Positions 57,941-64,000 of a DNA stretch of 64,000 nt are shown piece after piece. The notes under the pieces were generated by a model. It saw only the letters and a list, made by a program, of their open reading frames with translations. It ran no database searches and had not been told where the DNA came from. The translations under genes and the position numbers were made by a program. Position 1 is the first letter of the stretch, and each line of letters opens with the position of its first letter. This DNA comes from Hydractinia symbiolongicarpus (lineage: Eukaryota > Cnidaria > Hydrozoa > Anthoathecata > Hydractiniidae): positions 28,049,851-28,113,850 of the forward strand of contig NC_079877.1 of assembly GCF_029227915.1 (NCBI RefSeq). Direction: 5' to 3'.

Positions 57941-58651
57941 AAGGGTATCTTTATAGGTTTTCTTAACAGAGCCTATACCATCTGCAAAGGACAACATCTG
58001 GAAGAGGAAATTCAATTTCTAATTAAGTGTTTTACGGAAAATGGGTATAATGAAGTAGAACTAACAAAAATCGAAAGTTCTTATCGACAAAAACGAAACG
58101 AAAAGCAAGACAACAGAGACGGAAAGCAGCAACAAAATTTAAGGATAGTATCATTGCCCTGGGTACCAGGACTGAGTCCAAAAGTACGTAAGTCATTTCG
58201 CAAAGCCGGCTATAAAACTGTCTTTAACAGCTCTGCTAATCTTCGGACAATATTGACATCGAAAAACAAATGCCAACTACCACCACTAAGTCAATCCGGC
58301 GTATACATTATCCCATGCCAATGCGGGAAATAATATTTCGGGGAGACGAAGTTGAAAATCGCTACCCGCTTTGAACAACACAAAGACACCATCATTAAAG
58401 AAAAGTGGAGCGCATCAGGAGTTTCATTTCACTCTAGTTCTTGTAATGCTGGTTATGATTGGGACACTGCGAAAATGCTAAAACAAGAATTTAATAAATT
58501 TGATCGTAAGGTACGCGAAGCATTGGAAATACAGTTCCAGGACACGTCACCGCGTAGTGAACATGTTCTTAATCTAGACGATGGTAAGTATGTGACGACG
58601 AAATTCTGGAAGCCAATGTTCGCGTACCTTAAACGGAAGTCGTTGCAGTGA
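57941..58651 (+). pseudogene. Penelope-like C-terminus with GIY-YIG nuclease
   Basis: It reads FLNRAYTICKGQHLEEEIQF, LRIVSLPWVPGLSPKVRKSF and FNSSANLRTILTSKNKC, the linker found after Penelope reverse transcriptases. GVYIIPCQCGK follows, then an in-frame TAA at 58330, then YFGETKLKIATRFEQHKD (GIY-YIG core with the conserved Arg and Glu/His region) and FDRKVREALEIQF. The frame is otherwise open to 58651, so only one stop disables it and the copy is fairly young. No catalytic reverse transcriptase part is present. Confidence 0.85.
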
Positions 58652-58701
58652 CGTCGATTTGATGTCAATGTAATGACAACCGTTAAAAAATTTTGTATAG
58701 T

Positions 58702-58750
58702 CTGATGAAGACCTCCAATACGGAGGTCGAAATATTACCATAAAAATATA
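58702..58750 (+). ncRNA. Hammerhead-ribozyme-like core
   Basis: CTGATGA (58702-58708) is followed by one A, a 7-bp stem II GACCTCC-AATAC-GGAGGTC, then GAAA (58729-58732) and a 5-bp stem III ATATT/AATAT, giving a predicted cleavage site after A58750. This arrangement (CUGANGA, stem II, GAAA, stem III, UH) is the hammerhead consensus, and hammerheads are known in Penelope-like elements. The extra A after CTGATGA and the lack of an obvious local stem I weaken it. Confidence 0.65.
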
Positions 58751-58920
58751 TATGCTGAACGACCATGTATATGTTTCTTTAAAGTATTAACATACGTTCA
58801 CATGAACATGTCATTTAAAGAGTTAGATACAAATATATAGCATTTGCTATTTCGTGTGTCTATTACACCAATTTTTTTCTCAGGCATAAACAAAAAAAAT
58901 ACTGGTATTCGTATAAGAGA

Positions 58921-59145
58921 CTAGTCGTTAGCCCGTGGAAAATTCCATGGTGGATCGCCGTTCCTACATATTTCTTGCATCGCTAATGCGTGCATATTTG
59001 CCGCCTGTTTACATGAAATAACGAAACTTGCTTGGACATGGGGTTATCACTATAAATATAAGTACAATTATATTAGCTTTCGATTTTAAAAATCTCTGGT
59101 CTGTAAATTGGCTCACAGACAGACAGCAAGTTATTATAATATAGA
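58921..59145 (-). mobile_element. Helitron C of minus-strand array
   Basis: The minus strand starts TCTATATTATAATAACTTGC with CTGTCTGTCTG and ends TTTTCCACGGGCTAACGACTAG, with GGAATTTTCC forming the 3' hairpin region. Two bases separate it from B and none from the next remnant. Confidence 0.8.
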
Positions 59146-59290
59146 TCGCTATTCCGTGAAAAAAATCACGGGTTTGCCGGTCCTCAGATTTTCGCCCGTC
59201 GAACATATTTGTTACATCAGTATTTTGTGCATTTTGTCCGCCTATTAACACGAAATATTTGAATTACTCAGACGGAGTTTAAAATAAAGC
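59146..59290 (-). mobile_element. Helitron D remnant
   Basis: The minus-strand 3' end has the hairpin CCCGTGATTTTTTTCACGG but then AATAGCGA directly joined to Helitron C, so the terminal CTAG is missing. GTTAATAGGCGGAC and CTGAGGACC match 32450-32520. The 5' end was not found. Confidence 0.55.
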
Positions 59291-59351
59291 TTCAGGTCAG
59301 CCATTTTTAACATAGCTACAGACGAAATATACGCAGCAATTATTAAAGAGA

Positions 59352-60130
59352 CTAGCCGGGGTTGAGTCACAAATAACTGTTTGACCGGATTGATGTTAAA
59401 CTCCGGGTGAAGCGCTTAATAAGACCCATAACTGTGCCACACATTCAGATGTGGCTTTTAGTGAAGGTATACAGTGCGTAATTTAGGGGAGTGCTTACAG
59501 CAATAAAGCAGAAAATAATACAGAAAACAGCTCGTCGTTACCCCATCCAGCTAAAAAAATCACTCAGCAACTTTATTTTACGCTATAATTTTACATTGCA
59601 ATGATAAAAGGAGTATCTACCTAACTGCATTTCGCATATGAGTAATTGATTAAAAATTTTGTTGGTAGTCAAACTGCATTTGGCTAAAATAGGGTAAAAA
59701 TACGGTATTGAGACGTCGACTATAGTTGATTAGCAAGTGGAAAATTTTTATCCCATTCAAACTGTATTCGGTACTTAGCCAAAGGTAGCTAATGAGCTAA
59801 CCAGGTAGCCACAACCCCAACATAAAAATAAATAATAATATACCAAACTGAGTAAAAACTTTAAAGAAATAGGAATAAATAGCTAGCTAGCAGGCTTCAG
59901 CAGGATACTGCCTCGAAATCTACGTTTGTAGTCAAATCTTGAAATTGGTTTGTTTAAGATTTCTACATGGCTAAAAAACGTGAAGATATATTCATCTTAA
60001 CATGTGAAAACATACAGAAATTAAGCTGCGTTAAATCAAACCAAAGTCCGTAAAAAAACATTTTGAACAAAATGCGGTAAAAAGCCGTTGACTAGTTAAT
60101 TAGCAAGTGGAAAATTTTATCCAACGTTAG
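59352..60130. repeat. Dispersed repeat copy with two further Helitron-like 3' ends
   Basis: 59352-60010 parallels 2938-3352 block for block (CCGGGGTTGAGTCACAAATA, AACTGTGCCACAC, GATACTGCCTCGAAATC, AACATGTGAAAACATA). At 59716 and 60088 the words GACTATAGTTGATTAGCAAG and GACTAGTTAATTAGCAAG, each followed by TGGAAAATTTT, look like Helitron 3' ends on the minus strand. An ACTAG also starts the repeat at 59351. Confidence 0.6.
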
Positions 60131-63006
60131 GTAAGCGTCATTAAGCAATCGAATTATCTAACCATTACCGAATGTTTTTACCGCCCTATATACGGAACCA
60201 ACTACACTGCCGTTCATTAAAGGTAAGATCGACGAAGACAAAAATACACATTACGGACAGAAATAAGTTCTATTCCCGTCTTCTCCACAAAAAGCATTCT
60301 TTTTTGTTTGTTTAAAAATACAAGCACAGACCTATTAGAGTTCTGAAAGAGTTCTTCTTAAATAAATCAGATCGTGTTGATTTTCGCGCGGTTAGTGATT
60401 ACTTAGCCACGCCTGAATAATTTTTGATTTATCTTTCTTCCTGTTCTATTCATAAGCATTGTTTAAGTTGGTCCTATTACAAAGAGTGTTTGAACAATCG
60501 CTGCAAGCGAGTAATTAATTTTGAGAGGTTGAATGCCATTGCACGGTCAAACATGAAATATTTACTTGTAAATATAATTAAACAAATGAAACTTTATTAT
60601 AATTGAATCATAGTGCGTGTGAACATAGTTGTAATTGATGTTAAGCATCAATGAATTTTCAAGTTATTTTGAGTATGCTTTATTTCCAAAATTTCGGCCT
60701 TTTCTGAAGTTTAGCACCAAACTTGCAACAAATTTCAACAAATTTTTGCCTCCAACCTGCCTAGGATAGTTTTTTTCAATTTTGTAACACTTTTATGATG
60801 TTTTTTCGCATCTTGCGAATATATTATATTCACGAAGTTATACGCCTTGATAACTCCAGTGGCGAACGCAACGTGGGTCAATAATTTATTCGCCTCCTTT
60901 ATCAAGTAATGCTTTAAAGACAGTTGTAAACATTTTAACACTGTTTAAACTTAAAACAGGGGGTAAAATATGTAATTGTGTATTTTTTTTAGGGTTTTAG
61001 TGCTTATCTATGATATATTGCCCCCCTGTGAGAAGAGCATTACATCTTCTAATAATTAAATGGTTTGCCTTATAAGAATTAAAATAATATCTATCCCACT
61101 GTAGTTTTTCAGTAAAATATATCATATTTAAAAGGACCGACCACATCCCCTAACTTCGAAAATACACGAACATTATTAAAAAAAAGAAAAAAAGAAGAGA
61201 TCTATAGCAAATTTAAAGCATCCGAAATAATGTTTTTTCGAATTTCCTAAGAGTTATATAGTTGCAGTGGAACTGCGGAACAAGGAAGTTATGGATAGCG
61301 AAAAGTGTACCCCCTGGTCTCAAAATTGTACACCTTGTTTAACCAGAGATTTGTTTGTTATTTTCGATTTAATAAACTGGGTCATTAATTCCAACCAGTG
61401 TTATATGCATAAACAAACAGTTTCGAACTTTCTTCATGCATGTTCAGTGAAGTAATATAATATTCGACGAAGAAATCGGTTTCATCTGGTCGAACATTAA
61501 ACAAAAAGCGTTCGAAATGGAAGAAACACCGAACTCAGCTTCAGCGCAAGATATATATAGATAAAACCTATTAAATAATTCTTCTATATATTGTTCTACT
61601 TTTTGATAATTATATGAACTATTTAGTATAGTATAATAAAAATAACACTTAATAATAAATACACAATTAAATATGCTTGAATATGTGGAAAACAAGGCGG
61701 ATACAGTTCCATTTGATCAGTAAGTCTTTGTTTTTTATCTGATTTGTTTTTGCCTTAGCATTCCTGTCATACATTGTGGAAATGTTGTATCTGTGAAAAG
61801 GATGTATGTTTTTGTTGTTTTTTCGGCATACAAAAACAAAAAAGTCTTCAAATCTTAAACATTGCGCACGACATACTTGCGAGATCAACATTTTGTTTGC
61901 GCTAAAGCAAGTTTTTTGTTTTCGTGCAAGTTTATTATCAGAGAAAACACCTTAATGTTTTTTGGGTACATTAAATAAAATTAATTATCAAACATAAAAT
62001 GTTAGATGGCAGCATGTTTAGGAATCTGGAAGCGAAGTTGTTAAGATAATTATACAGAAAATCATCTCACTTTCAGTATTTCTTTTTCATCAAAATCTCT
62101 ACTAATCAATCTTAAACTGAAGTTTTTGGCGTTTCTGACAGTCTATCTTCATATTACAGGCCCTGAGTTCGAGGTTGCCAACCAATAAAAAAGAAATACA
62201 AAATTTCCATCTTAATGCTCTGTTTGTAAATATTCCAGTAATCATTCCATAAAATTATCCTCAAGTGATTAGCCTACTTGGGGCAGAAACTTTTAACAAC
62301 CACAACTACAAAACATCGAGCATTCTTGGCCTAAACTTTCAGGAATGTCAGCACAAAATTTGAGGGGAAACGTTTTTTTAATGGAAAATTATGCACCATG
62401 GTCCATACGAAAACAAAAAACTACAAAAAACAGAGTTACTGAAGAATGATCTAAAAATACAGTTTTTATATATAAATTGTTTCCCTTATTATTTCATATT
62501 TTTTTGTGTTTGCGTAAACACCTCAGATTGAAGACCAGGAAATAATTGCCATTCTTTTTAAAAGAAAGAAACTTTTGTGAGTTAAAGAATGAAGCGAAAA
62601 ACTTCTACTTAAAGGTTCAAAACCTCGTGAGACAAACCGCTTTTATTACAAGATTTTCTGTCTGTGCGACTTTCTTCTTTAAAGTATTGGAGCATGACAG
62701 ACACAGTGCGATAGAAACCGGGAGTAAGAACATTGTTTCCTTCTTCTTCCGTTTGATACCCATTCGTTGCACCGAATTTGCTGGGTTGCTGTTACTCAAT
62801 AACAACAGTGGAGTGTGTTTTAACGACACATCATTTGGATAAGGGATTTCCAGTAGCAAAATTTAAGAAATAGTAATGAGAGTATAGAGAAATTGGGAAT
62901 GTTTATATAGAAAACAGACAAAAAAAACAGTAACGGAGACACGAGTACCAAAACAAATTCATAGTCAGTTTTTTAAAGGGAAATTTTTTGGTATAAGAAA
63001 TTTAAT
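60131..63006. other. Intergenic, no gene seen
   Basis: 2.9 kb of AT-rich sequence. ORFs near 60424, 61267 and 62546-62859 are short, overlap on both strands or lack splice support. Upstream region of the candidate regulator at 63245. Confidence 0.5.
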
Positions 63007-63021
63007 CCCCCCCCCCCCCCC
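63007..63021 (+). repeat. Poly-C run of 15
   Basis: Fifteen consecutive C, then CTCTCC as TCTCC. Long C runs are rare in this AT-rich window. A C-rich purine/pyrimidine tract 220 bp before a start codon could affect DNA structure, but no function is shown. Confidence 0.9.
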
Positions 63022-63244
63022 TCTCCAAAAAAATGTAAAAATTGCTTCCTACGCACTGGGTTGTTCCAATCAACCTCGTTTTAAGGAACTTTTTAGGTAG
63101 GTTGAAGCACCAACTAGTATCTGTAGATGGCGTTTTGAGTTGTTTGTGTTGTTTGTCTGTTTGTTTGTTTATTTGTTTGTTTTATATTGTGTTTAACAAT
63201 ACCATTTTTTATTATCCAATGATTTTTCTTTCGTCAATAGGAAT

Positions 63245-63482
63245 ATGAATTTGGATCGCAAGAAACACACACCCTACAACATAGAAGATATATTAGGATT
63301 AAAAGATGAAACAATGAAATCTGATGAAGAAAGTCTTGAGGAAGATAGCTTAGAATTATCAAGTTCACCGAGCACTTCTCCGTCATCCCACGATGCATCT
63401 CCATCATACGAATCTCCTACATTACACAACACCTCTTTATCATCAAATGACGTTTCTCCAATAGATACTAGCATATCAGAAG
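63245..63482 (+). CDS. First coding exon, possible homeobox-type regulator
   Basis: The exon starts MNLDRKKHTPYNIEDILGL, then an acidic/serine-rich stretch (DEESLEEDSLELSSSPSTSP), and ends GAAG|GTAAGT (phase 1) at 63482. PYNIEDILGL near the N-terminus resembles the eh1/octapeptide motif (F/H-S-I--IL-L) that recruits Groucho co-repressors and sits near the start of many homeobox proteins (Vsx, Rax, NK, Not types). The homeodomain itself would lie beyond the window, so the class is not proven. An excellent acceptor, TTTTTCTTTCGTCAATAG, ends 4 bases before the ATG, implying a 5'UTR intron or spliced-leader site. Other transcription factors with eh1-like motifs (Fox, T-box) are alternatives. Confidence 0.55.
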
Positions 63483-64000
63483 GTAAGTTTTTTTATTAAA
63501 TAATATTCTTCATCCAGATCAGAAAAATAGGTGATTCATATGTGAATACAGGTTGTATTCCCGCTTAATATGACCCAGTTAGGAAGCCATGTATAAATGC
63601 GAAGAAAGCTAAAAGTATAGAGAGTGTTTTATATTTTTTTTTCGTATCTTTTAAATTTAATGTTTGGCTATCACGTATAACGTATACGCTTTTTTAACAC
63701 ATTACGTGTGTTTTGTTTTTACATTCGTTAACATTGTAATGTTGCTACAGCATATATATCACACACGTTTCATTTAAACCCTAACACAGTAAGCATGAAC
63801 CTAAACCAGCTGTATTTTAATATTTTATCATTAACAGGGAAGACATTTTTAAACCTAAAATTCAGGAAAGTCAACAATGATCTCAGATGATATCTAACCA
63901 CATGACCTGACCATATTCATATACTTTCTTTATTATGATGCTTAAAGCGAAAACATCAATGTAGCAATCTTAGAAGTGTGAAATTAAACTAGAAATCTTA
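63483..64000. other. Intron of the 63245 gene (presumed)
   Basis: AT-rich sequence after the GTAAGT donor. No second exon was recognised before the window ends. Confidence 0.45.

Larger units (their letters stand above)
57830..58782 (+). mobile_element. Penelope-like element, 5'-truncated, inverted flanks
   Basis: Two near-identical flanks of about 100 bp lie in inverted orientation: 57830-57926 and 58672-58782 (AATGACAACCGTTAAAAAAT ... GAACGACCATGTATATGTTT). Penelope-like elements often carry such pseudo-LTRs in direct or inverted arrangement. Between them is a C-terminal coding fragment with a GIY-YIG nuclease. The reverse transcriptase is missing. The right flank keeps a complete hammerhead-like core; the left flank has lost stem II of it. 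Confidence 0.85.
57754..58918 (-). mobile_element. Helitron B, split by a Penelope-like insertion
   Basis: Its 3' end CTAGCCGTTAGC (plus-strand view at 57754) and 5' end (TCTTATACGAATACCAG on the minus strand, at 58918) belong to one unit once the element at 57830-58782 is removed. The part 58840-58918 matches the corresponding part of Helitron A (CGTGTGTCTATTACAC against CGTGTCTCCATAACAC). TAGATACAAATAT occurs on both sides of the insertion (57806 and 58824), consistent with a target-site duplication. Confidence 0.7.

Noticed and set aside
61267-61455. 62-codon ORF with several cysteines
   Set aside because: No convincing splice sites, signal peptide or domain pattern; likely chance in AT-rich sequence.

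Overview
The window looks like AT-rich nuclear DNA from an invertebrate animal. I favour a cnidarian, possibly a hydrozoan, but this is inference from content rather than a marker match. The evidence is intronless rhodopsin-class GPCRs, short spliced exons with GTAAGT donors, and a dense mix of old mobile elements: Helitrons, Penelope-like elements, ISL2EU, Harbinger, pogo-like, tRNA-derived SINEs and a non-LTR reverse transcriptase. There are no bacterial operons, and most of the sequence is intergenic.

Probable host genes, left to right: a small two-exon cysteine-rich gene (5543-6185, +); a 443-residue multi-pass membrane protein with a likely 5'UTR intron (6669-8000, -); an intact SAM-dependent methyltransferase (14919-15677, +) with two decayed paralogues (12329-12795, - and 23858-24625, +); the 3' end of a single-pass membrane protein with an Ig-like exon, a membrane exon and a tail exon (33149-34347, -); two GPCRs (40897-41781 and 45822-47162, both +); exon candidates of an unrecognised minus-strand gene (54331-56183); and the first coding exon of a possible homeobox-type regulator (63245-63482, +), cut off by the window end.

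Mobile layer: a head-to-tail Helitron pair with TC...CTAG ends (16828-17410 and 17411-19128), whose second unit carries an antisense RecQ-helicase fragment with its intron; a second, all-minus Helitron array at 57.6-60.1 kb, one unit of which is split by a Penelope-like element with inverted flanks and a hammerhead-ribozyme-like core; solitary Helitron copies near 11.9, 32.5 and 42.5 kb; a pogo-like element (21797-23410) inserted in Penelope debris; a 4.4 kb inverted-repeat-bounded block (25556-29983) holding reverse transcriptase and integrase fragments; OTU and hAT fragments (30.2-31.2 kb); a Harbinger deletion derivative with a TTA duplication (44230-45422); an ISL2EU-like element with THAP/DDE and YqaJ genes (48641-51096); and a second Harbinger-like derivative (51891-52516). 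Satellites include about 1 kb of GATA, 362 bp of TCTG, a 24-bp minisatellite and a 9-bp AT satellite.

The host genes show no shared pathway. They look like independent loci separated by repeats, and nearly all mobile-element coding sequence is broken. The strongest candidates for something noteworthy are the RecQ-carrying Helitron tandem, the nested Helitron/Penelope/ribozyme array, the Ig-like receptor gene, and the tRNA-like fold at 30594. Exon models rest only on reading frames and splice consensus seen by eye.
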